Counted from the first letter of the stretch, positions 9,901 through 18,336 are shown. The stretch is 37,341 bases of DNA from Stenomitos rutilans HA7619-LM2 (GCA_019358945.1 JAHHIE010000067.1:1-37341), one strand, 5' to 3'. Numbers and translations: made by a program. Notes: a model not told the origin generated them from the sequence alone.

Positions 9901-10868
9901 ATTGCCACCCGCTCCAGACTGTTTGTAGCGGCGTTGAGGCTCCACAGGTTGCCCAAATCCCACTTCAGGCTTTCACCGATCGCTTGCAAAATATTAGGCG
10001 TTGCGGCTGCCAACGTCTCTGCCTCGGTCAAGATGCGAGTAATGGCGTATTCAGCTTCAAGCCGCTGCTCAACACGCTTGCGCGCTGTCATATCACGACC
10101 AATGTAAACAAACCCTTCAGTGCCTTCTTGAGGCTGCACTAAAGAGCGCGAAAAGGCAACTGTGAGCTGTGCCCCTGCTTTGGTTTGACACAGAATTTCT
10201 ACCTCCTGGTGCCATGTGGTTTGGGCCGCAAAAAGCGGGAGATTAGCTGATGCTATGAGTGGATCATCCATGACAAGACGGGCGATCGAGGCACCGACCA
10301 GTTCCGCTTCGTTATACCCAAACAGCCGCTGCGCTGCTTGATTTAGCGTTTTGATGCTGCCGCAGGCATTGGTCACAATTAACGCCTCTGCCATTGAGGT
10401 GACAATTTGGTTGGTGTAGCTGATGGAAGCGTTTAACGCACCGACCAGAAGATCGGCTTCATTGGCTCGCTGTACCAGGGATTGTTCCAGCACCATGCGC
10501 TGGGTAACATCCTCCAGCAAGACAATAAGCTGATGTTCAAACCCTTCCTGCTCCTGATTTTCCAGCACAGAAAGGTCAATATAAAGCTGGGTTTGTGCCG
10601 TCGATCGATTGATGCCCTTCAACACAAAGATGGCTTGCTGCTGTTGCACTACAGCGAACAATTGCGCTTCAGCACCATATAACTCCGGAAAACTTTGCCG
10701 GATATCGCTACCCCTCATCATCGCTGCCGGATCATCTGCCAACCGTTTGCTGCCAGACGACGCTTCTAAAATAGTCAGGTCGTGGTTTAGCACCAGATAC
10801 TCAATGCAGCGTGGTGCCAAAAGTTTGCTCAGAAGGCAGGGCCTATGTGGTTTAGAGGGTAGAGCCAT
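6975..10868 (-). CDS. Hybrid histidine kinase: PAS-PAS-GAF-GAF-HisKA-HATPase-REC-REC-Hpt
   Basis: A 1297-residue soluble multi-step phosphorelay kinase with no obvious membrane segment. In order: PAS-like sensor (about 15-125), PAS (about 145-265), GAF (about 280-425), GAF (about 445-600), dimerisation domain with phospho-acceptor H645 in MMSHEIRTP, ATPase with [16 protein letters not shown] and GGTGLGL (about 740-885), a first receiver (about 903-1030), a second receiver (about 1050-1170; E1057/D1058, D1101, K1154), and a C-terminal Hpt domain with H1242 in [11 protein letters not shown]. The first receiver keeps D954 and K1010 but has FDH where the acidic pair should be, so it may be a pseudo-receiver. 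A 15-bp repeat lies inside it. Residues 16-430 resemble the N-terminus of the adenylate cyclase encoded 24 bases upstream, so the two probably share a duplicated sensor. Signal unknown. Confidence 0.92.
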   Translation of the reverse strand: MALPSKPHRPCLLSKLLAPRCIEYLVLNHDLTILEASSGSKRLADDPAAMMRGSDIRQSFPELYGAEAQLFAVVQQQQAIFVLKGINRSTAQTQLYIDLSVLENQEQEGFEHQLIVLLEDVTQRMVLEQSLVQRANEADLLVGALNASISYTNQIVTSMAEALIVTNACGSIKTLNQAAQRLFGYNEAELVGASIARLVMDDPLIASANLPLFAAQTTWHQEVEILCQTKAGAQLTVAFSRSLVQPQEGTEGFVYIGRDMTARKRVEQRLEAEYAITRILTEAETLAAATPNILQAIGESLKWDLGNLWSLNAATNSLERVAIWHLPSLHIYFEPTYYPVVPLGTGLPGRVWASGAAIWIPDVAQDDAVQSAVVRQAGLHAAIGFPILSGAEVLGVLTFFSHRIQPPDEALLKMMTAIGRQIGQFVKRKQAEMSLQHQLQRTLLLKQITEEIRQSLDANQIFQTAAIRLGLTFQANRCLIRTYSAAPTVQMLTVAEYLEVGCFSVRHIEVPFTGNPYAEKVLAADKAIATPDIFAEPLLARTQATAAAMGLKSMLIVRTSYQGEPNGVIALHQCDRIRHWTKDEIDLLEAVATQVGIAIAQAALLKQETTQREELTVKNVALENAMRQAESADRAKSEFLAMMSHEIRTPMNAVIGITQLLLNTDLTPQQQDLLETARSSGDGLLTIIDDILDFSKIESGKLELETQPFNLRSCIEASLDLMTPKALEKGLELAYVIDPNTPSQVIGDITRLRQILVNLLSNAVKFTSAGEISVSVLARKLQRSQMSEAPQAVSQPGSHTSDEFSSLPFYAIRVAVKDTGTGIASDRLDRLFQPFSQVDSSINRNYGGTGLGLVICQRLCELMGGRIWVDSDVEQGSTFSFSIMAQAAIEDASSVETSTLLPGKRLLLFDHNAISRQHLTFQAQAFGLDVYAPQSGLELLKALQTTPVDILLLDQQSLDASQASLLSDIQQTMHRQTMHHQTMPLVLLTFDRLKPVAQDLGMPYAAVLHKPVKQSQFYHLLIDLLAGKAFQLPTAEPPSDRAVKLAEHMPLRILLAEDNLINQKVALLLLQQLGYSADVASNGLDAIAALSNQSYDVVLMDVQMPEMDGLSATRYICEHWEPSSRPHIIAMTANAMVGDREECLGAGMDDYISKPIRVDVLAQALTQGSHYKQPSISTLEQSCETAIDPQALELLRNALGEDAREGITELIDCYLAETPKLMQAMNEAACKSDAVALNHAAHTLKSSSACLGAIVVANLCAQLETTSRMGSTEGSATAIKQLEAAYDRARAALQQVA
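7919..7963. repeat. 15-bp in-frame tandem repeat inside the hybrid kinase
   Basis: Three units beginning GCATTGTCTG lie at 7919-7933, 7934-7948 and 7949-7963; the third diverges at its end. In the kinase frame they encode repeated [10 protein letters not shown] units (about residues 970-983) in the degenerate first receiver. A unit of 15 keeps the frame when copy number changes. Confidence 0.75.
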
Positions 10869-10892
10869 AGCTGAAGCAGTTACGTAAAATAA

Positions 10893-12884
10893 TTACAGTG
10901 CCAACCCACAAACAGTTTTGCCAACGAGAAAATAAGTCTCCATTGTGCCTTTGCCTTTAATGGGAATACTGCCCCGATACTCAAAGGCAAATTGGTTTTG
11001 TAAGGCGCTGTATGTTGCGGCGGTGACTTGAATGCGTCCCGCAACACCTTGAGACTCCATGCGACTGGCAATATTCACGGTATCGCCCCAAAGATCGTAA
11101 ATAAACTTCTTGATGCCAATGACACCCGCAATCACAGGGCCACTGTGAATGCCAATCCGCATCGTAAGAGCGCAGTCGTTGGTAGCGCTAGAGTGGGCGT
11201 TAAACTGAGCATTAAAGTGGGCAAGTTCCGTTTGCATATCCAACGCCATTGCCGCGATCGCCTGAGCATGATCGGCTCGCTGCTTGGGCACACCACCCAC
11301 CACCATGTAGGCATCACCGATCGTCTTGATTTTCTCCAGGCCGTATTGTTCGCTCAGGCGATCGAAGGTGGAAAAAATTTGGTTCAGTAGATTGACCAGC
11401 TCAATGGGCGACAGGCTGCTGGCGAGTTGGGTAAAGTTAACCAGATCGGCAAAGAGAACGGTAGCTTCTGCAAAGTTCTCAGCGATGGTTTCTTGAGACT
11501 GCTTCAAGCGCTTTGCGATCGGTTTGGGTAAAACGTTGAGCAGCAAACGTTCAGTTTGTTCCTGCTCTTTAGAAAGTGCAGCTTCTATGCGTTTGCGCTG
11601 GATAAACTGACCGAGTTGACTACCGATGACGGTCAGGGTTTGCAGCAGGTCTTGAGCGGGTTCTTTCAGCTCACGGCTAAAAAACGTCATAACTCCTAGC
11701 ACTTCACCACTGCTTTGGACGGGAAAACCACACGCTACCCGTAGGCCAGCCTTGGCAGCGAGGGGCGATCGTAGGATGTCGAGCGCATCAGCCGTCGTAA
11801 CCCATTGAGGCTGTCCGGTTATCCACACGCGTCCAGGCAACCCAAGACCCACTGCTAATGTCGTCTTTTGAGCGATTGCCATAAACTCTCGTAGCGGCAA
11901 CGACGACTTCGACCAGGCTTCGACGCACCGCTGTACTCTAAGCGGTGTCGTTGCATCTGTCTCCTGGTTTTCCTCCGCCAGCCAAAGCTCCACCAAATCC
12001 CATTCGAGCACTTGACACAGGGCTGGCAAAATTTTGGCTGTCGCCTGTGCGATCGTTGTCGCTTCAGACAGAATACGGGCGATCGTGTATTGTGCCATCA
12101 GCCGCTGCTGAGTGCGTTCGCGATCGGTAATATCACGACCGATGTAAATAAAATCTTGACCATCATCGCTGTTGGTCTGCATTGTAGAGCATGAAAACGC
12201 GATTAAGCGCTTGGCACCGCTGCTGGTGCGACAGACGATTTCAATCTCCTTACCGACTGCTTGCGATGGGTTGGGCTGAATGGCTTGGAGTAAAAAGTTT
12301 TTGTCTGCCACGATCGTGGCGATCGGCTGACCAATCAGCTCTGTCTGGCTATAGCCCAACAAGCTATGTGTGGCTTGATTTACCGTTTTGATGATGCCTG
12401 CCTGATTGGTGACAACCAAGGCATCGGCGATCGCGGTCACAATTTTGTCCACGTATTCTTTAGATGTTGTTAGTGCACTCACCAACAAACTCATTTCATT
12501 GGATGCCTGCACCAAGCGCTGTTCTAACGCCATGTTCTGAGTGACATCTTCTAAAAAAAGAATAAGTTCACTTTCAGAAAACGTGGCTTCTGCGATTTGA
12601 GTCACGCGTAAATCAAAGTACAGCAAGGTTCCATTCGGCTGAGAACGGGCAATCGCGTGTAGTTCAAAGCTTGTCCGTTCTCCCTGAAGTACTGCCATCA
12701 GCTCGCTTTCTGACCCCACTAATTCTGGAAAGGATAGAGAGCAATCGCATCCCTTCACCAGGGCAGCCGCACTATCCGCGAACTGCTGCCCACCTGAAGA
12801 CACAGCGACAATGTGTAAGTGCCGATCAAGCGTCACATATTCCATGCGACGCAGGGCGAGTAGTTGCTCAAAGAGAGCGTTCAT
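10893..12884 (-). CDS. PAS-GAF class III adenylate cyclase
   Basis: A 663-residue soluble cyclase converting ATP to cAMP. An N-terminal PAS-like region (about 7-120), a PAS domain (about 140-255) and a GAF domain (about 265-435) precede the catalytic domain (about 470-655). Catalytic features: metal aspartates D480 (LFADLVNFT) and D524 (KTIGDAYM), the lysine of EKIKTIGD, D597 in YDLWGDTVN, N604 and R608 in NIASRM. The Lys/Asp pair is the adenylate rather than guanylate cyclase signature. The start ATG overlaps the stop of the upstream GTPase gene (ATGA, 12881-12884), indicating translational coupling. The sensor half resembles that of the hybrid kinase downstream. Confidence 0.92.
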   Translation of the reverse strand: MNALFEQLLALRRMEYVTLDRHLHIVAVSSGGQQFADSAAALVKGCDCSLSFPELVGSESELMAVLQGERTSFELHAIARSQPNGTLLYFDLRVTQIAEATFSESELILFLEDVTQNMALEQRLVQASNEMSLLVSALTTSKEYVDKIVTAIADALVVTNQAGIIKTVNQATHSLLGYSQTELIGQPIATIVADKNFLLQAIQPNPSQAVGKEIEIVCRTSSGAKRLIAFSCSTMQTNSDDGQDFIYIGRDITDRERTQQRLMAQYTIARILSEATTIAQATAKILPALCQVLEWDLVELWLAEENQETDATTPLRVQRCVEAWSKSSLPLREFMAIAQKTTLAVGLGLPGRVWITGQPQWVTTADALDILRSPLAAKAGLRVACGFPVQSSGEVLGVMTFFSRELKEPAQDLLQTLTVIGSQLGQFIQRKRIEAALSKEQEQTERLLLNVLPKPIAKRLKQSQETIAENFAEATVLFADLVNFTQLASSLSPIELVNLLNQIFSTFDRLSEQYGLEKIKTIGDAYMVVGGVPKQRADHAQAIAAMALDMQTELAHFNAQFNAHSSATNDCALTMRIGIHSGPVIAGVIGIKKFIYDLWGDTVNIASRMESQGVAGRIQVTAATYSALQNQFAFEYRGSIPIKGKGTMETYFLVGKTVCGLAL

Positions 12885-13420
12885 TCTGACTCCATCATCT
12901 GCTGAGTAAGAGTTTGAAACACATCATCAACAGCTTTCCCAGTCTTTGCTGAAGTGGCACACACGGTCAGCACACGGGGCTGATTCTGTAACGGCAATAG
13001 CTGGAGCAGATCTATGAGTGTTTTTTCCTCAACCAGATCGGCTTTGTTCAATGCCACAGCTACAACGCCTTGAGGATTAATTGCTAAGAAGCTTTCCACA
13101 TGTTCAGAAAGCCGATCGAGCGTTTCTTGCCGGGTGACATCGCCCACGACGATCGCTGCTTTCGCACCTTGCAAATAACTGGGCGCGATCGCCTTGAACT
13201 TGGTGCTGCCCTCAATATCCCAGATGAGAAGCTGTAGGTCTTTGATTCCTGGCTCCTGGCCTTCTACCAGCTTGCGAGAAATTTTTACGCCCACGGTGGA
13301 TAGGTACTGGTCGCTAAACTGGCGATCGACAAAGCGACGAATTAAGCTCGTTTTACCAACACCAAAATCACCAATCAGACACATTTTTTTGGAAAGCGTC
13401 GATTTAGAACCTGTAGACAT
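12881..13420 (-). CDS. Ras/Rab-like small GTPase
   Basis: A 179-residue single-domain GTPase. P-loop GDFGVGKTS (17-25), switch I YLSTVGVKI with T42, switch II WDIEGSTKF (D68, G71), NKAD and TSAK complete the five G motifs. The position of Ras Gln61 is Ser72, and the Ras Gly12 position is Phe19, so intrinsic hydrolysis may be slow and dependent on a partner. Bacterial relatives such as MglA work with roadblock-domain proteins. The gene upstream encodes a roadblock-like/OmpA protein, a candidate regulator. The stop overlaps the adenylate cyclase start. An internal ATG at residue 13 lies too close to the P-loop to be preferred. No strong ribosome binding site is seen before 13420. Confidence 0.88.
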   Translation of the reverse strand: MSTGSKSTLSKKMCLIGDFGVGKTSLIRRFVDRQFSDQYLSTVGVKISRKLVEGQEPGIKDLQLLIWDIEGSTKFKAIAPSYLQGAKAAIVVGDVTRQETLDRLSEHVESFLAINPQGVVAVALNKADLVEEKTLIDLLQLLPLQNQPRVLTVCATSAKTGKAVDDVFQTLTQQMMESE

Positions 13421-13676
13421 GATGAGTTAACTCGAAACACACGCCACAAATAGGTAATTTGTAGTAGCTTTAGTCTTCCCCTTTTGTTCTATTTGACAAC
13501 GAGGGTGATTCGATGCTGGTTAACTGACAAATCGTTCAGCGATCGTCTGACCCGCCCTGCACTGAAAGTGCGGGCTAACAGAAGAAAGGCCACAACAGGT
13601 TTCGCACCGTTAGCCTGGAGAGAATTTAATCAAACCGACAACCTTGTAGTGGCTTAGCATGAGGATGACCGATGCG

Positions 13677-13697
13677 ATTTAAGCCACGATCCTAAGG
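13677..13697. repeat. 21-bp direct repeat, copy 1
   Basis: ATTTAAGCC at 13677 followed by ACGATCCTAAGG. It recurs at 13780-13800 with one mismatch. The two copies flank a palindrome in the 468-base gap between the OmpA-domain gene and the GTPase gene, which otherwise shows no gene. Confidence 0.7.
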
Positions 13698-13731
13698 AAC
13701 AAGAATTAATTAAAGTGTGACCTTGGGGTAC

Positions 13732-13751
13732 GGGCGCACGGCCGTGCGTCC
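13732..13751. repeat. GC-rich palindrome
   Basis: A near-perfect 20-base palindrome centred on CACGGCCGTG, with one G-T pair. It is followed by CCCTACAG. This is a common type of small dispersed palindrome in cyanobacterial intergenic DNA. Confidence 0.65.
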
Positions 13752-13779
13752 CCTACAGAACACCTCACTTGCCGAAGTT

Positions 13780-13800
13780 ATTTAAGCCGCGATCCTAAGG
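13780..13800. repeat. 21-bp direct repeat, copy 2
   Basis: Second copy of the repeat at 13677-13697, differing at one base (GCCGCG for GCCACG). Confidence 0.7.
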
Positions 13801-13843
13801 GTCATACCGATTTAAAGAATGACGGCTACAGATCAATCGGTGG

Positions 13844-13872
13844 GTAGGGGCAAGGCAATGCCTTGCCCCTAC
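13844..13872. repeat. Perfect 29-bp palindrome
   Basis: Arms GTAGGGGCAAGGCA and TGCCTTGCCCCTAC flank a single central A. It lies 17 bases past the 3' end of the OmpA-domain gene. It can form a 14-bp stem and may attenuate transcription toward the GTPase gene. No T-tract follows on the minus strand, so it is not a classic terminator. Confidence 0.75.
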
Positions 13873-13888
13873 AGGATGTGTCGCATTT

Positions 13889-16129
13889 TCAATTCAAATT
13901 GGTATCAGTTGCGGAGGCGATCGGCTCGAAGGCAACGGAGCGACGTTTCCATGCTGGTTGGTTTGGCGGTTCGCTGTGAGAAGTTGCTGTCTCCAATTGC
14001 AAGCGGCTAGCAGCCACTCCTCGACTCACCAAGGTCGCACGTACAGCGCTGGCTCTTTGCAAGGCCAATGATGGCTTTTCCTGACTCGTCAATGCATCGC
14101 TTTGACCAATAATTCGCAGCGTGTAGTTGGGATATTGTTGAAGAAACGCAATCACTCGACTAATTTTGTATCCTTTGTCGGCTGGTTGTAGCACGGCTGA
14201 AGCGGGATTGAAGTACAGTCGGGTAGGAATCTGAATGGGTGGTACATTGACAGTGTTTGTCACCGATCGCACACCTGGAATTTGAGCAAAAGCTTGTGTG
14301 ATGGTGCTGGCGGCGATCGTCTGACTCAAGCTCCCCTCAACCAAAACACGTCCATCTGCATAGCGAGTGGTCACGGCAGTGCCGTCTGTTTGGTTCAAAA
14401 GCGCTGTGACTCGCTTTACTTCCGCTGCTGCCAGGACGGGATCAGGAGGCATCTCGACTGCCAGAATTTTGTTGTCTAGCGTCCAGTCTGGTGCGGCACG
14501 TTGCACGACTTGCTCAGCTTGCCAACGCAACATTGGATTGGGCAATCGTCCTGTCAGTGTCAACGTTTTGCGACTAGCTGTGACATCTAACCGATAAACG
14601 GCTAAGGCTGGTGTGGAGGCCAGTGCCAACGCGGTGTTTGATTCAGCGTGTCGTGCCACGCTTTGATGATATTGATAAAAGCCCCAGGGGATACCAATGA
14701 GCGCTAACAGTCCCAACACACCAATAAGAATGAAGGGCGGTTTGGCAGTTTTTGCGGGGCGATCGCCTGCAAACTGATCCCGCAGGGCTTCTAACTGAGT
14801 TGAGACCGCAGGGGGAATGGTGTCTGGATCGCCATCAAACGCCTCAAGCGAGTTGCCGTTCTGTTTGACCAGGGTACTCAGCGTTTGTCGCACCTTGGGC
14901 ATGAACGATCGCGGCGGTTCTCCCTGCACCACCAAGGCTAAATAGCAGTAGCCTGCCACTTCTAAAATGATTTTGGCCCCGCCATAGTCGATCTGATCAA
15001 GCTCTGATGTCGTTCCCGCTTGGGCCATACAATCATTGGCAAAACTGCGGATGGCCGTTAGCATCCCCGCCAACATTTCCGATTCCAGGCTCTGGTCACC
15101 CACCGATTGAATTTCGGCAATCAGCAGACCAGAGGCTTTGTGAATCAAAAAAATCGCCTGCACGGTGAAGGGCATTGCCTGCTTGAGAATCAGCTCTGCC
15201 TCAGACACACCCTGGAGCTTGGCGCGTATTTTACGCTGGATGCCCTCAGGACTGAGCGTATTTTCAATTTGTTGATTAATTGACTGGATGGCTTCCGCCA
15301 TATATTTGGCGATCGTACTGCCAATGATGGGATAAAGCGCATCCACCATAGCATCTTGCTCTAGCCGAATTTGCTCCTTGATGGCTTTGCCAATCGTAGG
15401 CGCGATTGCGTTTGCAACTTCTTCTGGCGAATGGGTGGTCTGCTGCGAAATTGCCGCTGCAATCAAGGGCGAAATTGCGGCACTCATGGATACTCTATCT
15501 TGCTCGCCCCGACTTTGAATTGCCTGATCAATAATAGGCGCGATCGCCCGTACCACCTCTTCTCTGGACTCTGCGATTTTGCGTGTCAACAGTTCTGCCA
15601 CCCACGGTAGCAACAGGTTCATCAACGCCGCAGGTTCATAAATTTGATGCTCCAGGCTAGCAATTTTTTGCTCCAGAGCCGCCGTCAGATCACGAGATGC
15701 GGTTAATTCAGCCCCAACCAAAAGGCTCTGTAACTGCTCAAAGGCATCGATCGATGTCTCAGAAGGGTGCTTCTGATCGTCTGGTTCACCTGGCTGAAAC
15801 TTGCCGGGTGGCGGTGGCGGTGGTTTCACCACTGGATTGCCATTGTCATCTGGTATGAATAATGTAGCTGCCACAGTGGGTACTGTTGACGGTTGATCTG
15901 ACTCAGGTACGCAATCTAACGTTTTGGGCTGATTGTAGGCGCGATCGTCCAGCAATGACATAGGAGTTGCTTCCAATGGATCAAGAGGTTGGGGCGGATC
16001 AACATTTTTGGGCGGATCAACAAGCTTGAGATCAATCAGCAGCTTCAACAAAGGTTCCAATTCATCATTTTGAAGATTCTCGGCTTCTTGAAGAAGCCGA
16101 GAATCTAGTTCTTGCGGCTGGCTATTCAC
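13889..16129 (-). CDS. Roadblock-like / BON-like / OmpA transmembrane protein
   Basis: A 746-residue protein. The N-terminal 130 residues are Pro/Asp-rich (KPPPPPPG near 102). About 165-290 holds repeated amphipathic units of the form REEVVRAIAPIIDQAI, PEEVANAIAPTIGKAI and DAMVDALYPIIGSTI. About 305-430 resembles a roadblock/LC7-type fold (IFLIHKASGLLIAEI). One membrane segment lies at about 464-486. Two BON-like segments (about 508-560 and 570-630) and an OmpA-like peptidoglycan-binding domain (about 635-735, with LRIIGQSDALTSQ) follow. The single membrane segment suggests a cytoplasmic N-half and a periplasmic OmpA half. Next to a Ras-like GTPase gene, a role as membrane-anchored GTPase partner is plausible but inferred. 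It starts 22 bases after the coiled-coil gene. Confidence 0.8.
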   Translation of the reverse strand: MNSQPQELDSRLLQEAENLQNDELEPLLKLLIDLKLVDPPKNVDPPQPLDPLEATPMSLLDDRAYNQPKTLDCVPESDQPSTVPTVAATLFIPDDNGNPVVKPPPPPPGKFQPGEPDDQKHPSETSIDAFEQLQSLLVGAELTASRDLTAALEQKIASLEHQIYEPAALMNLLLPWVAELLTRKIAESREEVVRAIAPIIDQAIQSRGEQDRVSMSAAISPLIAAAISQQTTHSPEEVANAIAPTIGKAIKEQIRLEQDAMVDALYPIIGSTIAKYMAEAIQSINQQIENTLSPEGIQRKIRAKLQGVSEAELILKQAMPFTVQAIFLIHKASGLLIAEIQSVGDQSLESEMLAGMLTAIRSFANDCMAQAGTTSELDQIDYGGAKIILEVAGYCYLALVVQGEPPRSFMPKVRQTLSTLVKQNGNSLEAFDGDPDTIPPAVSTQLEALRDQFAGDRPAKTAKPPFILIGVLGLLALIGIPWGFYQYHQSVARHAESNTALALASTPALAVYRLDVTASRKTLTLTGRLPNPMLRWQAEQVVQRAAPDWTLDNKILAVEMPPDPVLAAAEVKRVTALLNQTDGTAVTTRYADGRVLVEGSLSQTIAASTITQAFAQIPGVRSVTNTVNVPPIQIPTRLYFNPASAVLQPADKGYKISRVIAFLQQYPNYTLRIIGQSDALTSQEKPSLALQRASAVRATLVSRGVAASRLQLETATSHSEPPNQPAWKRRSVAFEPIASATDTNLN

Positions 16130-16151
16130 GGCTCAAAGAGACCTTGCGCTA

Positions 16152-16775
16152 TCAGGCAATTCGTTCGGAAATTTTTCTGGTTTCTAACAGTGGAATGTGT
16201 GTATCAGAATCCGCTTTGCTAGCGATTTCTCTAAGCTTTGGCACAAATTCTGTCCCTTTCATGCGCATCGCCAGCTCAAACAGTGCCTCTGCCATATCGT
16301 CTTTTGAGACTTTGCCTTCTCTGATGAGGGAAAAGCGTCGATCGAGTTCTTCAAAGACCATATCTCTGAGTGCCAAAACATCATCTTGCAGATTGGTTCT
16401 AGTTTGCAAAAGCTCGCTTCGTAACTCCTGCTCTTGCTTGTCGATCGCCACATCTAGCGATTCAATACTGCTAGAAAATTTTCGCTGAATTCGATCGATT
16501 TGTTGTTGTAAATCAACGCTATCTTCTTGAGATTTTGTACTCAGTGTTTTCAGCTTTTTCTCTAGTGAATCAGTCGCTGTACGTAACTCTGTGGCTAAAA
16601 TGGTCTTGATTTGGTCAATGCGATCGCGCATTTCTTGCTGAAACATCGTTGAATCCGATTCCAGGCGATCGAGCCGATTGTCATAATCGCGCAATTGAGA
16701 GCCAAAAATAATGTCACGAATTTGATCAATATTGCCAAGCCGCTCACGCACTTCTTCCTTGGTGATGTCACTCAT
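16152..16775 (-). CDS. Coiled-coil protein of unknown function
   Basis: A 207-residue soluble, highly charged protein. Residues about 30-150 show long heptad-like helical sequence (RLDRLESDSTMFQQEMRDRI, then DLQQQIDRIQRKF). No signal peptide or membrane segment is seen. It is the first gene of the minus-strand signalling block and lies 22 bases before the roadblock/OmpA gene, so they are almost certainly co-transcribed. A scaffold role for the membrane protein or the GTPase is a guess from position. I recognise no catalytic motif. Confidence 0.7.
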   Translation of the reverse strand: MSDITKEEVRERLGNIDQIRDIIFGSQLRDYDNRLDRLESDSTMFQQEMRDRIDQIKTILATELRTATDSLEKKLKTLSTKSQEDSVDLQQQIDRIQRKFSSSIESLDVAIDKQEQELRSELLQTRTNLQDDVLALRDMVFEELDRRFSLIREGKVSKDDMAEALFELAMRMKGTEFVPKLREIASKADSDTHIPLLETRKISERIA

Positions 16776-17310
16776 AATGCCGCTCTTACCTCATGAATAA
16801 TCTGTTAGCAGCACTCCAATGCTTGTTTGAGCATGGGTGCTATGAAATGCTCACTGTCATTAAATTGCCCACCTTGCCGCTCTCCCTAACAACTGCTGCC
16901 AGGTGAGACAGAAAGCTTCAAGTAGTCTCATGATGAGAATCTAATCGCTTGAGAGAATGCAATCCCGTGGTACGAGACCTCGTGCCTTCAGAAGAAGCAC
17001 ATGTTGGGGGCATGCGATGAACAAAAGATCTGGCTAGAGTATGCGGCGATCACAGAGCGAATGTCTAAACGTGTTCTTGTCATTTTGGGGCGGGCGAAGC
17101 ACAACGTAGCTTGCTTCCCGTAGGCTAAAATCCAGGGTTTCAGCGCTCGATCGAGATGCCTTTGGCAAGCAAGCTACAGCAGGACAGTCTCGCACTTCTC
17201 AGACATACTCTCAGCGATCGATCGAGAGACTTCACGGCGCTCACGCTGCTTTTAGCAGGACAGGCTTTCTGAGCTGCGGTTTCTTCCCAAGCTGCTCTCG
17301 ATCGATGTCG
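16776..17310. other. Intergenic region with inverted repeats, no gene seen
   Basis: This gap between two minus-strand genes must contain the promoter of the signalling block. GTAGCTTGCTT at 17106-17116 and AAGCAAGCTAC at 17167-17177 are a perfect 11-bp inverted pair with a 50-base spacer. The same AAGCAAGCTAC word recurs inside the MITE near 20404. A small stem with one mismatch lies at 16969-16986. No open frame with a credible start was found. Confidence 0.5.
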
Positions 17311-18294
17311 TCATATTGAACTAGCCGTCTCCCTCGCTGCTTCCCGCAGCCGTTCTACGTCGCGCATCGGCGGTGCCCCGAACAGCCTTTTGTACTCCCG
17401 GTTGAAGTGCGAAGCATCGTCATAGCCTACCTGGTACGCCGCAGTAGTTGCGTCCAGGTTTTGCCCCAGCATCAGACGACGAGCTTCCTGGAGCCGCAGT
17501 TGTTTCTGGAACTGCAAAGGACTCATGGCAGTGACCGACTTGAAGTGATGGTGGAAGCCTGAGACACTCATACCAAGCTCTCGTGCAATGTCTTCAATCC
17601 GCAGCGGCTGGTTAAAGTCTTGACGCAGGCGATCGACGGCTCTGGCAATGTGGTGGGTGTAGCCACTGAGAACGGCAATTTGCCGCAGCCGATGCCCTTG
17701 CGCTCCTGTCAGCAGGCGGTAAATGATTTCCCGCTTAATCAATGGTGCAAGCACAGGCGCTTCAGTAGGGGAATCGAGCAGCCTGACGAGTCGCACTACA
17801 GCGTCTAACAGATTGGCATCCAACGGACTAACGTCGATCGCTTTGACATTGGCACCCTTTTGGGCTGAGGGATAGCCTGCCTCGACCATGACGGAGCCAA
17901 CGAGGGTGGGATCGAGATCAAGGCGAAGGCTCAGGTACGGTTGAGCACTGGATGCGTCCAGGATCTGGCTAATAACGGGTAGTTCGGCGGTTGCTAGTAG
18001 GTAATGCATCGGGTCGTACTGATAGCGATCGCTGCCTAACAGCACTTCTTTGCTGCCCTGAGCAATAACACAGAAGGCAGGGGTAGAGACACTATGACAG
18101 GCTTCCGATGGCGAGGATATGCGGTTGAAATGCACCCCCTTTAATGACTCGATCGTTCCATCCTGATGCATCGCCTGGGAAATTCGCTCCGTCAATTCGT
18201 CTCGGTTCGCCTGCGCTCTGCCTGCCTCACGCGTTGCCTGCGAGTTATTGATGAAAGCTCGATCGGACGTTTCACTCGTTTTAGCAGCATTCAT
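17311..18294 (-). CDS. AraC-family transcriptional regulator
   Basis: Counted from the ATG at 18294 the protein has 327 residues. The N-terminal half is an AraC_N-type cupin-like sensor domain (FNRISSPSEACHSVSTPAFC, SRPSL-like core, later YLLATAELPV). The C-terminal 100 residues are a double helix-turn-helix AraC/XylS domain (IEDIARELGMSVSGFHHHFK and YQVGYDDASHFNREYKRLFG). An in-frame TTG at 18318 would add eight residues and lies in an inverted repeat, so the ATG is preferred. It is divergent from the cupin and alcohol dehydrogenase genes and is the natural candidate to control them in response to an aldehyde or other small molecule (inferred). Confidence 0.9.
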   Translation of the reverse strand: MNAAKTSETSDRAFINNSQATREAGRAQANRDELTERISQAMHQDGTIESLKGVHFNRISSPSEACHSVSTPAFCVIAQGSKEVLLGSDRYQYDPMHYLLATAELPVISQILDASSAQPYLSLRLDLDPTLVGSVMVEAGYPSAQKGANVKAIDVSPLDANLLDAVVRLVRLLDSPTEAPVLAPLIKREIIYRLLTGAQGHRLRQIAVLSGYTHHIARAVDRLRQDFNQPLRIEDIARELGMSVSGFHHHFKSVTAMSPLQFQKQLRLQEARRLMLGQNLDATTAAYQVGYDDASHFNREYKRLFGAPPMRDVERLREAARETASSI

Positions 18295-18316
18295 GTCTAA
18301 GTTTGCAGGATTGTAC

Positions 18317-18336
18317 AACGATCTTAGACGATCGTT
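18317..18336. promoter_or_regulatory. Inverted repeat, candidate operator
   Basis: AACGATC at 18317-18323 and GATCGTT at 18330-18336 are a perfect 7-bp inverted pair with a 6-base spacer, 22 bases upstream of the AraC-family start. The rest of the 325-base divergent region (18295-18619) shows no gene. Part of the match is the genome-wide CGATCG word, so operator function is tentative. Confidence 0.35.

Noticed and set aside
12012-12391. Plus-strand open frames opposite the adenylate cyclase gene
   Set aside because: They lie inside the PAS-GAF coding region with no ribosome binding site or homology.
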